Shown: positions 26,640 through 38,145 of the stretch, piece by piece
How positions within the stretch are numbered: the stretch's first letter is position 1
Layout: every line of letters starts with the position of its first letter
Source: Syngnathus acus
Taxonomy: Eukaryota; Chordata; Actinopteri; Syngnathiformes; Syngnathidae
Assembly (NCBI RefSeq): GCF_901709675.1
Contig: NC_051106.1
Coordinates: forward strand, 1,586,001 to 1,650,000
Reading direction: 5' to 3'
DNA: 64,000 bases
Program-made: the position numbers and the translations under genes
Notes under the pieces: model-generated
Database searches by the model: none
What the model saw: the letters and a program-made list of their open reading frames with translations, nothing else
What the model was told of the DNA's origin: nothing

Positions 26640-27000
26640 TGCCGTCAAATCAGGACTGGGAAAGCCGACCATTGCTAAGTGCATATTTCCGAGGGGCGCC
26701 TGAAAGCAGCAGCGGCCTGCACCATGGCGCCAGGCCACCGAGGCCACCGAGACCATGGAGGCCAGCACTGCTCCCTGGAACAGCTGTGGCGGCTGGCCGT
26801 GTTTGTCTTGTCGGAGTCATGCCTCGCGTCTCCTGTGTCTCATCTCTCGTTTGCTTTAGCAGCTGTGCAGAAGACGAAGAAGGAGATTCCTCCTTTGTCA
26901 GGCGACTTAGGCGCGCTTTGTCCGCTTTACATTTTAATTAGCTGCTAAACGGCGGCCAGAGGACCTCCGGCCACCTGTCAATCACTCCCTAAGCACCCAC
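26640..27000. promoter_or_regulatory. Candidate conserved non-coding block
   Basis: GC-richer island in AT-rich DNA, ending in a CATTTTAATTAGCTGC homeodomain-type site and a CCGGCCACCTGTCAATCA stretch (E-box plus TALE-type TGTCA) near 26968. It has no domain-bearing open frame. Function is inferred from composition only. Confidence 0.25.
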
Positions 27001-27394
27001 CAGAAAAAACAACAAGCAAAAAAAAAAAAACCGATTAGGTGTCTCAAGTGTGTCTGTAACGCCACCTGTTGGTGGTCGACTGCATCTGCACAGCGTTTGT
27101 CCATGCCAAGACGGACTGACTGAAGTACACGCTCGATAATACAGATTGTAATTTAATTAAGAAATCAAATGATTGAATTATAGCAAAATTATTTATTAAT
27201 ACATCAGATTTACCGAAATACATTTTATTGACATAAAACAATCAAATGGATGCCACATCTTGGGTAGTCAAAGCATTTGTTATGCAATGAAGCATGAGGT
27301 AAAATATGTATTGTCTAATGTCTTTGTCTGCCTTGTCGTTTTATAAGGTACACCTAGGAGCCACTCCATTAGGTACACACACACGCCACGCCGA

Positions 27395-27780
27395 ATGAAG
27401 ACACGAATGATGTGCGCTCCGGGAGGGGATGACGGAGTTAATACGGCGCAACAAAAGCAAGGAGCGCATACAAGAGGAGCCCCCACACTCCCCCTCAAAC
27501 CAGTCTTTGGTCCTTTGATGTCCCCCAGGGATGTGAGTGAAGGGGGGTGGGGGGCGCCAGAGTCCGCCGGTAAGCCCCCCGTAATTGAGTGTTTGTCGTT
27601 GCCCGGGCAGAGATCATTTCCCACGAGGGTCTTCTCTCCTGCTGCTTGTATAAAGGGAGGATTTGTCGAGACCCCTGGACCTCTCCTTCCTTTTCTCGTT
27701 GACGCCCCGCGGAACAATGAACTCACGCGCTCGCCAACCACGATGTGCGCGGCGGTGCATATCGAACCAGATAAATAGGC
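27395..27780. other. GC-rich low-CpG island with open frames on both strands
   Basis: Both strands stay open for over 120 codons here, but neither product shows a domain or a plausible gene structure. A TATAAAGGGAGG box occurs near 27650. It could be a regulatory element or a lineage-specific transcript; I cannot decide. Confidence 0.25.
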
Positions 27781-28841
27781 AATATTATGAATAGAGACAC
27801 GGGTATCGTAATGCATTCCAATTTCTTTCAGGTCATTGTTTTCAAACTGGGTTGTTGAGTTATTTACATAATTTTTATATACATCTTCATGATTTGTTGT
27901 TATTGTGAAATCTTTTTGATTTCTCATTTAGACTTCAAAAACAGTTGTCTTCCCCCCAAAAAGAATCTAATTCTCCTCAGACTACCTTTTAAACAGAGAA
28001 TTTTAGCCTTCAGGATTACAATAGTTTGTTTTTTGTCACGAAAACTGTCCTCTTGGAAATTTGCAATATTTGTTTCAACATATCCTACATTTATGGTTAC
28101 AAAAATGCGACATTGAAGCCAAGGCTAGCGTTAGCTAGCTTTTGTGTTCATGGCCACTTTTAGCTGAGTTAACATGTTTGTTGGCTTTGTTTACATCCTG
28201 GCTTCATCATTTTCACTCGCACGTCTGGCTAAATCACTTGACAAACACGCAGCTTCTTAGCATTGTTAGCATTTTTAGCAAGCGGCCTTTTTTTCTTCTC
28301 GAATCCAGACGTGTTGCTAGCCGTCACGGTCAACTGTGGACCTCGTGGGGATTAGCAGAGCCACCGTTTGCTCTCCGGGGACCCGTGCGACCTTCACCCT
28401 AACCCTGCGCGGCAACCCGCGCTCAATGAGACACACTATCAACACACTAGCGCCACGTTAGCGTTAGCAAACTGTAGCATTTGGTCACGTTCCACCTCAG
28501 CTGTTATTTACACTTGTGGCTAGTCCAACTATCTCATCTGCATCTTAATGGATCTTTTGTGTTGGGGTCAAAAAAATTGACTGGTAGTAATCTAGGAAAA
28601 AAATTAAATTTTAGGGAGAGGAATGTAGTCCAGAGATTATGACACGCAGTTGTAATTTTCAGAGCAGTTCATTATTTATTCTTCATGATGTATTTTTAAA
28701 GTTAGTTAGTAAGTGTAACAAGAATTTAGAATCAAGGGGATTGTTTTATATTTTGTGTGTGTGTGTGTCATAAACAGAAGTCAAATGTTTTTGATTTATG
28801 GGCTTTCAGGGCACAAGAAGAGATGTTTATTTTATTCATGC

Positions 28842-28870
28842 GCACACGCACACACACACACACACACATG
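28842..28870. repeat. Short (CA)n microsatellite
   Basis: About 14 CA units with CGCA at the start. Confidence 0.9.
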
Positions 28871-29029
28871 CGCTCTCTCCCTCTCTCGAACATAATCTAC
28901 GTGTGCATCAGGCCGTGCGCATAATGAAAACGTTATCTTGATGCTGGCCCGAGGCCGACGCTCCCGTTCAGCAAAACAGGAGCAAGCAAACAGCCAGCCA
29001 CTTGACGTCATGTGACCGGCGGGAGAAAC

Positions 29030-29470
29030 TAAAATCGTCAAAGAATCTCCCGGGAATGCGGCGGCACGGCCAAAGCCCGAAATGGGAACAATAAGCGCAA
29101 TTGTCAAGCCATTAAAATAAAGGCCAGCTTTGAGCAGATAAGAGCTGCGTGGCCTTGCCTCCATCTATTTAACATTCATTGGATTGAATAATCCCGTTTT
29201 ATTATCGTCAATAGTCTGCATATTTACCCTCAATATGCTAATTTATGCTAGCTGCCAGCGCCGGACGGTTTAATAAGTTTTTTTTTCTCGTACCTGCTCC
29301 AACTTCCCCCCCTTATTGTTTTTTGTGGCGCCCCGCGGCCCCACCAGTTACATTTCAATCAAGTACGTCATTGGAAAGTCATTATGGCAAACTAGGCGTC
29401 GGTAATTGGGGCAGCGTTCTACATAGTGGCGCCCCCGCAGGCCGGGGGGCCAAATGACGACACGAGGGCT
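29030..29470. promoter_or_regulatory. Candidate enhancer-like conserved block
   Basis: Moderate-GC segment with AT cores regularly spaced through it (GCCATTAAAATAAAGG, GATTGAATAATCCCG, TATGCTAATTTATGC near 29240). The ATGCTAATTTATGC stretch resembles POU-type octamer sites. No coding signal. The call rests on motif content and position in a gene desert near a homeobox gene. Confidence 0.28.
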
Positions 29471-29919
29471 TATCTCACTTGCTTTTTAAAAGGGCAAATA
29501 ATGGACAATTTATCCTTCATCTGCTTGGGGAAATAAGAACGTGTTCAATGTCGGAGAGGAGCTCACATGTCGATGACCCAATGTGAACCCGTAAATAATA
29601 CATTTGTCATTGTACCAGCAAGAAGTCAGATTTTTCTCAAGAAGAAAAAACAAAGTTTTTGTGTGGGGGGCGCGTCAAATTGGAAAAAAGTCATTTTTTT
29701 CATGCGTAGTTTATGTGATATTAAGTGGCGTTGTATTTTTTTAAAAAATAATCTGAAAATTAGACACTTCAAAACAACTTTTCGGATTTTGACGTGATTT
29801 TGGTGGACCACGTGGGTTTTATGACACGACTGTTAGCATGTTTCGCAAAAGTGGTAAACAAAACTTTTATAATCCTTGACGTAAAAATAATCGTAAAAAC
29901 ATCGTACGCATTAGACAAT

Positions 29920-30240
29920 GTCGGACCACATCTGCAATCGCGGCTAATCTTCCAAATGATGCCGACTGCGAGCCGAACGGTCGGCGACCTCTCTAAACGC
30001 GGTGAGGTCGAGACGGCCGCCAGCTCCCATTCGCCATCGGGATTAAAGGCGCTGCGGAGCCGTCGCGACCCGCTTGGCATTCAGGAGGCGAGCCGGCGCT
30101 TTTTGTTTGCGTTGGGATCAATCAATGAGGCGCGTTGACAAATAAGCTGACCAATGAATGCGTGCCGACGGACGCCTTTGAGTTTGACACCTTGACATCT
30201 TGGATGCCTTTGGCGTTGACTCCCGCTCGTGATGCCTCTG
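29920..30240. promoter_or_regulatory. Candidate conserved non-coding block
   Basis: Locally GC- and CpG-richer sequence with GATTAAAGGCGCTGCGGAGCC and ATCAATCAATGAGGCGCG near 30115. It is unlike the AT-rich flanks and has no domain-bearing reading frame. Confidence 0.22.
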
Positions 30241-30861
30241 GCGCGGACACTACATTACGTACGCCATGTTGACACATGTCCATTTTATTTCCTAACTACT
30301 ACAAAACACATTTCCAATACCGTGGACCGAGCTAAGGAGAGGAACTGTGTATTCATGCGTACAGCTGATTTTTGTTCACGTAGCATAAAACATTCTGCTT
30401 TCTCTGGATATATTTCTGTTCCCTGATTTTTTCCAAATCAAATGGTAATTTCTTTGCCAAATAGATGAGTTTGGATTTTTTCACGATTTCTGAGCAAAAA
30501 ATGTGACAAATCTTTGGGGAGGTTATTTTTTGTTGATGCTGTTTGTTGCACTAGTCAGTTCCGCCCCCTATAGGTGGAAATGTCAGCGTCTGTTTTGCAT
30601 GCAATTACAAAAGCAAATAACCGTCTGCTGCTCTCTCGTGGTCATTTCGAGTTATCACACACGTCTCAAACGGCAAAAACCCGGAGAGGTGTGTATTTTG
30701 AATGAAAATGTTTTATCTTAAATCAGAATAAAACATAAATATAATATAAATAAATATATAATATACAAAACAATAAAAATAAATATATAATATAAAAAAA
30801 AAACATATATAATAAATATATTTTCTTTATATGCTGTATGATATACAAAAAAAAAAAGGGC

Positions 30862-31226
30862 GGCTCGTTGGCCCACTGATTAGCACGACCGCCTCACAGT
30901 TAGTAGGGTGCGGGTTCGATTCCACCTCCGGCCCTTCCTGTGTGGAGTTTGCATGTTCTCCCCGGGCCCGCGTGGGTTTTCTCCGGGCACTCCGGTTTCC
31001 TCCCACATCCCAAAAAACATGCTTGGTAGGCCGACTAAGCACTCCAAATTGTCCCTAGGTGTGAGTGCGAGTGCGAATGGTTGCTCGTCTCTGTGTGCCC
31101 TGCGATTGGCTGGCAACCAGTTCAGGGTGTCCTCCACCTACTGCCCGATGACTGCTGGGACAGGCTCCAGCACGCCCGCGACCCCCGTGGGGACAAGAGG
31201 TACAGATAATTGATGGATGGATAATA
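30862..31226 (+). mobile_element. tRNA-derived SINE, second full-length copy
   Basis: Same family and orientation as the copy at 11.37 kb, with a clearer tRNA-like head (CGGCTCGTTGGCCCACTGAT, then GGTTCGATTCCACC), the shared body and a GGTACAGATAATTGATGG tail. It sits in an AT-rich TATA-repeat region that may have served as target. Confidence 0.93.
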
Positions 31227-31229
31227 TAC

Positions 31230-32700
31230 AAAATGTAAAAAATATAGTTGTATAATTAATATATTTGGAATATGTATATTTAAAAATAATCAAAAAACAA
31301 TGTGTGTGTGTGTATAACATAGTACATTAATAAATAGATAGATCATATAAATATATATTTTTTAATTAACCATACATACACATTGCGATTATTAGTGACA
31401 GTTTCTCCAACCCACCACACCAGGGCGCACTTTAATCAAATTCTGGTTGGTTTCACCAGCTCCGTTCGGAACTGCACCAACCCACCGAAATTTTGGACAG
31501 GCAATCAATCAGTCATCAAGACAGGAAGACATCAAGAAGACATTCAAAAGCCCTTTTTACTCGGAATGTCCAGTTTAGTGTGCAGGTCGTCCCAAAAGTG
31601 AGGCATGTATTGAAGAATGTTCAAATTGCCCAACAACAGCTTTCGTTGTTTATTTCATTCTGATTAAAAAATTAAAAGCACCCCCTACCCCCTTTTCCCC
31701 CAAATGCACCCCCACGAGGCTGCCATGAATTATTTGCTGTTTTGCAGGCGGGAGGGGAGCTTGCCCTTTCGCCAAAGGCACCCGCTCATTTATTAGCTCT
31801 TTGCGTGATGCCTGACAACGGAAAAAAGAAAAAGAAAAAAAGCAGTCGAGCCTCGCATACTTACTGTTCGGCACCCACGGATCTTTTTTGGGGCGTGGGT
31901 TCAGGGTTGGTACGGTTTTTTTTTCACTGGCAGGAAGATATGTGGATTACATTCATCCTCTATTTGTTCAGCCTGGGAGCAGGGCACCGAATTTCCCAAT
32001 TGAGAATAAAGACCATAAAAAATATGGTCTTGCCACTTGTCGCATCATGCAGGGCAGCCTCACCTCTGCGCTCCACCACGCCGCTTAAGCGACCAACGCG
32101 GTCGCCTAGCAACCGGCCTTCTCCGTTGAAGTGACAGCATTTGAGTGGGCGCCCCCTCACCTCTCCGTGCCGTCCCGTCTCATCCGCGCGCGCACCCCAG
32201 ATGCTCGTCGAGTAAACACCTCGCCGTGTGCGGTCGGTAACCGTGGCAACAGTCCTTCCAACAGCTGCTCCATACGCGACCTTGATGATGTCGCTCAGAA
32301 GACTGTAAATATCTTCAGCGAAGTGTCGCAGTCGAGCGTCTGCGCGTTTGATTGGACCTCCACTCAATTAAACAGATTCAGACAACCCATAATAACAAAA
32401 TAGCACAGGAAGCTCACATCCTCATGGATGAAGAGCCACGGGTTCGACACCCAAGGTTTTTGTGAATGTGTGGTGCACCACTACATAATTTATTTGATTT
32501 CTTTGCTGAATAAAAGTTGCGCCGTTTAGTGACGTCACGGTTTGTCTGCCTACCAGTCATGACGCACGCGCTCAAATGGTGTCACGCTGCGACGCGGCGC
32601 GATCCTTTCGGGCTCTCGGGCTTCATGACGTCGACGCCGCCGAAATGGCGGCGCCGTAAATAGTCCCAGTTGGCCCGCCTCACCTCAGACGCGCGCTCGC
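31230..32700. other. Intergenic region upstream of the GPR151-like gene
   Basis: AT-rich to 31.4 kb, then ordinary single-copy-looking DNA. It becomes CpG-rich from about 32.1 kb, probably the promoter side of the receptor gene. No other gene seen. Confidence 0.5.
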
Positions 32701-32740
32701 AGCCAGCCGACGACCTCCTTCGAACACTTTGCGCAAAGAA

Positions 32741-33850
32741 ATGGATTCCGATCCCAACGGGACTTTGGTCGACTTCGCGGGAGGAGTCCAGCTCCTCGAA
32801 GGGGAGGACATCCGGACGGCCGTGCCGGCGTTGCTCGTCGGCATGTGCGTTTCCGGCGCCGCGGGCAACCTCCTGGTGTTGCTGGTTTTCGCGCGCGACT
32901 TCCGAGCGGGTCAAGGCTCCGAGGCCAAGGCTCTGCTCGCTTCAGTGGCCGCTACGGATGCGCTCCTCCTGGTTCTGTGCGCCCCCGTGCGCGCTCTCGC
33001 CGCCTACAAGCAAGCCTGGGTCCTCGGCCGCTTCGCGTGCGCCACCGCCGACTGGTTCCAGCACGCCTGCCTTGTGGCTAAGACGCTCCTCCTGGCGGTC
33101 AGCACCCGGGCCAAGCACACCTCGGAGGGCGGGGCCGCCGCACACTGTGGCTGGATCCTCTGGGCCGTGGCATTGGTGTGGCTGCTGTCCATGATGTTGC
33201 CCATCCCGCAGATGCTGTTCTCCGCGTTGCAGCCGCGCGGTGCGCACGACGTAGTGTGCGTGTCACAGATGCCGGCGTGCGCGTCGCGGTTCATGGCCGT
33301 CTTCTACAAGATCTACCCCACGGCCACCTACGTGGCTCCAGTGCTCTTCACCGTGGCTTACTACACTAAGAGCCTCCACCGGGCGCTCAATTACGCGCCA
33401 AACCCGCGCCGCCTGAGCAAGGTGACGCTGGTGCTGCTGTGTCTAAGCACCACGCTCGGGCTCATGCTGCTGCCCGAGTGGGGCACTTTCACCTGGGTCC
33501 GACTGGGCTACCACAAGCCCCCCGCGGGAGTGCTCCTGTGCGCGCAGGTGCTGGTGTACGCCTGCGGCGCCCTCTCGCCGGTCCTGCTCGTCACCATGTA
33601 CGACGACGTGCGCCGCGGCTTGGTGGCACTCTGCATGGCGGCCGCCTGCCGCGGCGCCAAGGCGCCCGGAGCCTCCAAGACAACCGAGGGCAACGGAGCC
33701 GAGCTGGGCGGCGCGGGTGCCAACGCGGTGCTCGCCAACGCTGAGAAGACCTTCCCGGATGTGGAGCACTTTTGGACAGGGCGCAGGAACACGCAGGTGG
33801 AGGAGGAGCAGGACCCCATCCCCTGGGAGAAAGAAGAGAAAATGCTCTAG
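32741..33850 (+). CDS. gpr151: GPR151-like orphan class A G-protein-coupled receptor
   Basis: Single-exon, 369-residue plasma-membrane receptor. The seven hydrophobic helices are readable, including PALLVGMCVSGAAGNLLVLLV (TM1), ALLASVAATDALLLVLCAPV (TM2) and PTATYVAPVLFTVAYY (TM5). Family marks are WVLGRFACATADWFQHACLVAK around TM3 and the conserved C-tail PDVEHFW with DPIPWE, which match mammalian GPR151. As in that family, the TM3 DRY motif is absent (STRAKHTS) and the TM7 NPxxY is altered (SPVLLVTMY). The ATG at 32741 has an AAAGAAATGG context. Very GC-rich coding sequence. GPR151 marks habenula neurons in vertebrates. A diverged paralogue of GPR151 is the alternative. Confidence 0.85.
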   Translation: MDSDPNGTLVDFAGGVQLLEGEDIRTAVPALLVGMCVSGAAGNLLVLLVFARDFRAGQGSEAKALLASVAATDALLLVLCAPVRALAAYKQAWVLGRFACATADWFQHACLVAKTLLLAVSTRAKHTSEGGAAAHCGWILWAVALVWLLSMMLPIPQMLFSALQPRGAHDVVCVSQMPACASRFMAVFYKIYPTATYVAPVLFTVAYYTKSLHRALNYAPNPRRLSKVTLVLLCLSTTLGLMLLPEWGTFTWVRLGYHKPPAGVLLCAQVLVYACGALSPVLLVTMYDDVRRGLVALCMAAACRGAKAPGASKTTEGNGAELGGAGANAVLANAEKTFPDVEHFWTGRRNTQVEEEQDPIPWEKEEKML

Positions 33851-36800
33851 TCTCATCGTCGTGCATTCGAGATTGCTACTTGTCACGGAGGAAGAGAAGC
33901 AGCCTGCTCCCACATCAGGGGTGTCCAAACCTCCAAGAGGTGCCATGTCACCTCGTGTTTAGAAAACAATGGTCAAGTCAGTTTCCTATTGTATATTTAT
34001 AACTTAACACACAAAAAAGGAAAAAAAATCATTGTCATATTTAATATAACAGCAATATTTATACATGTGTATTATATACTGTTTACATGTGTAGAATTTA
34101 CTGGTAGCTTTTTATTCCGTTTTTATTTAAAAATTGTTATCTTGTAATATTCAATACTTTTTGATTGAGAAATACTTTGTGAATAATAATAATTTGTGAA
34201 ACTGTTCATGTTTATTTTATTTTTGTGTTTAACTCTCCTGCCACGAAAGCAACATATGTTTCCTTTTCTAAATTAAAATCTGAGATTTGTGTGGACTGTT
34301 AACCTTATTTTAAAAATGATTTGCACTCGCAGTATTAAATATATCTGCATTTTTGAACGCGGATGATCAACAAAACATGATCAGGTATATGGACTCATCC
34401 CAACTAAATCCGAGATTAGCTCGCTTTTTAATCGCAGATAAAAACACACTCCAATCGTTTTCAGATATGGAAACATCTCACATCTTCGCACTGCATCCGC
34501 CACTAATCTGTCGGGTCAAAATCCTGCCTCGGCGATTACATGACGAAGCGCGGCAGCTCAAAAAAAGTCAATAGGGTGTGTGACCTCATTTTTATTGTTT
34601 TCCAGCAACTTCGACACGATCGATAGTTGCAGACTCGCATCAAGTCTTGTTGTTGTAGCTTGTGTTCATGCTTGCCAATCAGAATCTCACTTCCGCAAAA
34701 TCTGCATCATGAAATGTTCCAAATTAATTTCCTATTTCAAAGTGTGCTGATACGCCCATAACGTCTGGCCTAATTAATCCGGTTGAACGCTGCAATGCGG
34801 CTTCTTGTCACGTGGTAAAACTTGTTGAATAAACAAGATATACAAGTCTGAGTATTGACATGTGTCGTACACCCAAGGGTTAATGTGTAAAAATGGGGCA
34901 GCATGGCGTTTTCCCGCCGCTAACCTTTCTTGGGTTGTGAAAGGGAGGAAAAAAGGAGCAATAAGTGGTCTTGTGTGTTGAGCCCCATGGCTGTGGCGCG
35001 ACGGCTTTGACATTTCCCTCGTCTCGAGTGTAAAGAAAGGCTAAAGGTGGCGGAGGAAGACGGAATTCATGACAAAAAAGGGGGGGAGAAAAACCTCTTG
35101 AAAAGCTCTTGACCGCGATTGTGCGGCAGCACATCATTTATTCATTGATGGATGGTTGCCGCGAGCGTGCATGCGCCCTCGGGGTCGCTGCCTCGTCGCT
35201 TCTTATTCTCTCTCGTTTCGCACTCCATCAGTTTGCCACATGTTTTAAAAATGATTGCAAAAAGATTTTGCAAGTCTTTGAGTCATTATACTTGCTTGCC
35301 CAACTCACAGGCATTGTACCATATTTGGTCAATCGACACGCGTGAAATACACAATTTTACAAATCTTCAAGTCATCAAGACTGTGCACCATATGGATATG
35401 AGTTCATCCGGCGGGCGGGTCAAGGGTCCCACCATCCGAGCTAATGTAAAGTTTGTGATAATACACTGCAGCATCCCTTACGCTTGACTTGCTATCAAAA
35501 CATTGACGGCTGGCCGCCATGAAAGAAAATGGGCCTGGGGGGAGAGTGCGCTGAGCAACCCCCGTATGTCAGGGTGGTGCATGGGATGCGGACTTTGTAA
35601 GATTGAAATTAGGAAGAATTTTTGTCCAGATGAAGCAAATGTTCGTCCTGCACTTTTCGGGCGACGTCACCACTGCTTTCTCCTTTCTGTCGGTTTGCGT
35701 CTCATTCAAGCGTGACGGACGCGTCGTCGCCCGCAGCTCTCCACTCGTCTATGAAGTTCCTGTCCTGTCTCGCTAAGGACTTTTTTCCTTTCTTTTTTTG
35801 TTAACTAGGACACATCAACAAATGTTTGTTTTGGTTTTTGCCCTGAGAGCAGCTTGGAGGATTCTGGGTCAAGCTACCTTGCGTTTTCCGGCCGTCCTAA
35901 GTGATTTTTTTCCTTCTGTATTCTAACAGGGTGGAAAACATCACAACATCCACATTTGCACTGGGTCAAGCAAAAACATTTTTTGGTCAAACGTCTGATA
36001 CCATTTGCTTGGAAACACTCCTAATGTAGTCTGAGTTGTTCTTATTACTGTACTACTTCTGACGCCATTTTTCTGAGGTAAACGCGGCATGCTCACACTC
36101 TTGTAAAATGGACACCTGAGTTAAAAAAAAAAAAGGCCACTCGGCAGGAAAAAGCAAAGCTGTTTAATTGGAGTCTCTTTCTAAAGAGTACATATCATCA
36201 TCATCTTCATCATCATCAATGACATTTACATTGCACCACTCGGCCATCTTTCATCGTGTCACCAAGTCAACATCCTGCCCGTTGACGTCAGCCCACACAA
36301 TCATGGGTCCTGTTTATTGCTCTTGAACGCTTATATGCTTGATGCCTTGTTTTTGTCTACCAATTTACCAGTGTGAAAGCGGCGCCATCGTGTGGTTACA
36401 GAAGAGCACTGCAGACTATCATGGGTCCTGTTTATTGCTCTTGAACGCTAGTGCCTCATTTTTGTCTACCAATTCAGCAGTGTGGAAATGGCGCTATCGC
36501 GGGGTTACAGAAGAGCACTGCAGACATTTAGCATTTACTACATTTCTTTTTCGCCGACATCCTGTTTTATTTATAGACAATCATTTTTGGGGGTAAAAAT
36601 TATTTATATTTTACTTTAATTATTTTAAATTCAATGAGTTCACTCTCAAAGCCAAGCCATTTTACGACGTAATGGCGCATGTGATGAATATTTGATTCTA
36701 TATTTGATATGGTTGAGATTTAGATATGACCATAATATTTCATGTTTTTTTATTTTATTTCATATTTACTTATTTTGTTTCAATTCATTCTAAAATGTTG

Positions 36801-36870
36801 AGCTGTTTTTAAACATTAAATACAAACATTTCCACATATTTGTACTTAATACTTGGCGAAAATATTCAAA
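33851..36870. other. Intergenic region between the receptor and the mavs duplication
   Basis: AT-rich receptor 3' region, then single-copy-looking DNA. Apart from the short tandem duplication at 36.3 kb I see no gene or named element. Confidence 0.5.
36301..36525 (+). repeat. Two-copy tandem duplication (118 and about 107 bp)
   Basis: TCATGGGTCCTGTTTATTGC starts both units (36301 and 36419), and both end in GAAGAGCACTGCAGAC. The units differ by a 10-base indel and scattered substitutions. Confidence 0.9.
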
Positions 36871-37059
36871 CTGTAATAAGAATACATTATTTTTTATGGC
36901 TATGTTTCTATAGTGTGCCTCGTCCTTGTTCGTGTGCGCGGATTATCTTGACGGGATTAGCGACAGATGTAAAGCAGAAATCGAGATCAAATCTAATCCT
37001 AACCGCAGAGCCACATTGACATTGGATTAAGAGCCGTCAAACCGCACCCATTCTGATCA

Positions 37060-37235
37060 TTACCGCACTCTGATTGGCCCTTGCGTAGACTGACGGCTTC
37101 TTCGTCCAATAGAAAGGCCGAAAGGTGGCACGGGGGCAGATGTGTGTGGAAAGGAGCAGCGACGGCGCTGTTCGGTTTTAGTGTTGTATTTGGTCTTCAG
37201 GTGACACTAGCCGCAGCAGCCCACGCACGCCAAAG
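37060..37235 (+). promoter_or_regulatory. mavs copy 1 core promoter and non-coding first exon
   Basis: Inverted CCAAT (TGATTGGCCC, near 37071) and direct CCAAT (37106-37110) lie just upstream of a predicted non-coding first exon ending CGCCAAAG/GTGAGT at 37235. The same order is kept in the second unit. The transcription start cannot be placed. Confidence 0.55.
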
Positions 37236-38145
37236 GTGAGTTTGAAACACGAAAAATTTCACGCCGTTTGCTGCTCGTCGCGTCGAAGAAATTATGTTTT
37301 ATTCCCGCGACTGCGGTATAGCTGTGTAGTGCTTCCGAGTCAGTAGTTCAATGTTGACCTAAAAACTTTACATTGTGAATATATGATCAAAATTGCTTTT
37401 AGGGGAGTTTCACACAGCTCAGTATCAGTGTGAGTCATAGATTTGCTGCTAAACGACTTTAAGAAGTGAATTTCATTGTTATTTATATTTATCTATTTAT
37501 ATTTATAATTATCAACCTTGTCAACCCGGTTGTTGTGATCATAATCATAATAATGAAGTTATAGTTGCATCAAAATGAAAAAGACACAAGACGTGTTTTG
37601 GAATATTGCACAGAGGTCAAGCATTGCCCTTGTGTTAAGGAGTTGCCACCGTCCTTGCATGTGCGTGTGCTTCCTTGTTAATCTGCAATCTGTCATGACA
37701 CCACACACTCACAAACACGCACAGACGCACTTGCACACAAATCTTTTTACACAATGCACCTGCCTAACTTTAGTGTCGTGACACCTGATCACCACTTGAG
37801 TCCAGGCGAGTTGAGGCGATTGTTCAAGCCCCAAAGTGACAGCAGGCTTTTTTGGCTGACATTTACGAATGCATTGTGCAAACAAAACGAAGTGGACACA
37901 CAACAAAGGTGTGTGTGTGTGTGGAGGGGGGGTGCTGTGACGTTTCCATAGGGAGCTATTAATAAGTGACAAATTTGACATTCTCCCCCTTCTTTTTTGT
38001 AAAAGATCCATGACAAATCTGACCTTGTGTTCTAAAGTCCTTTTTATGCTCACTTTTACTTTCACTTCCATCTTGTTCTTCTCTTAACATTGTTGTATCA
38101 GGAGGGAAACAATTGCGCAAATGTACAATTGTGTTCTCCTTCTAG

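Noticed and set aside
27280-27927. 215-codon minus-strand open frame
   Set aside because: No domain, no splice or promoter context, and the opposite strand is equally open through the GC-rich core. Treated as chance or a non-coding element.
31960-32403. Overlapping 90-135-codon frames on both strands
   Set aside because: CpG-rich promoter-side DNA of the receptor gene; no recognisable product or exon structure.
37110-37130. Possible interferon-stimulated response element (AGAAAGGCCGAAAGG) in the mavs-1 promoter
   Set aside because: Spacing between the GAAA cores is 4, not the 2 of a true ISRE, and copy 2 has lost it (AGGAAGGCCTAAAAGG). Not strong enough to annotate.
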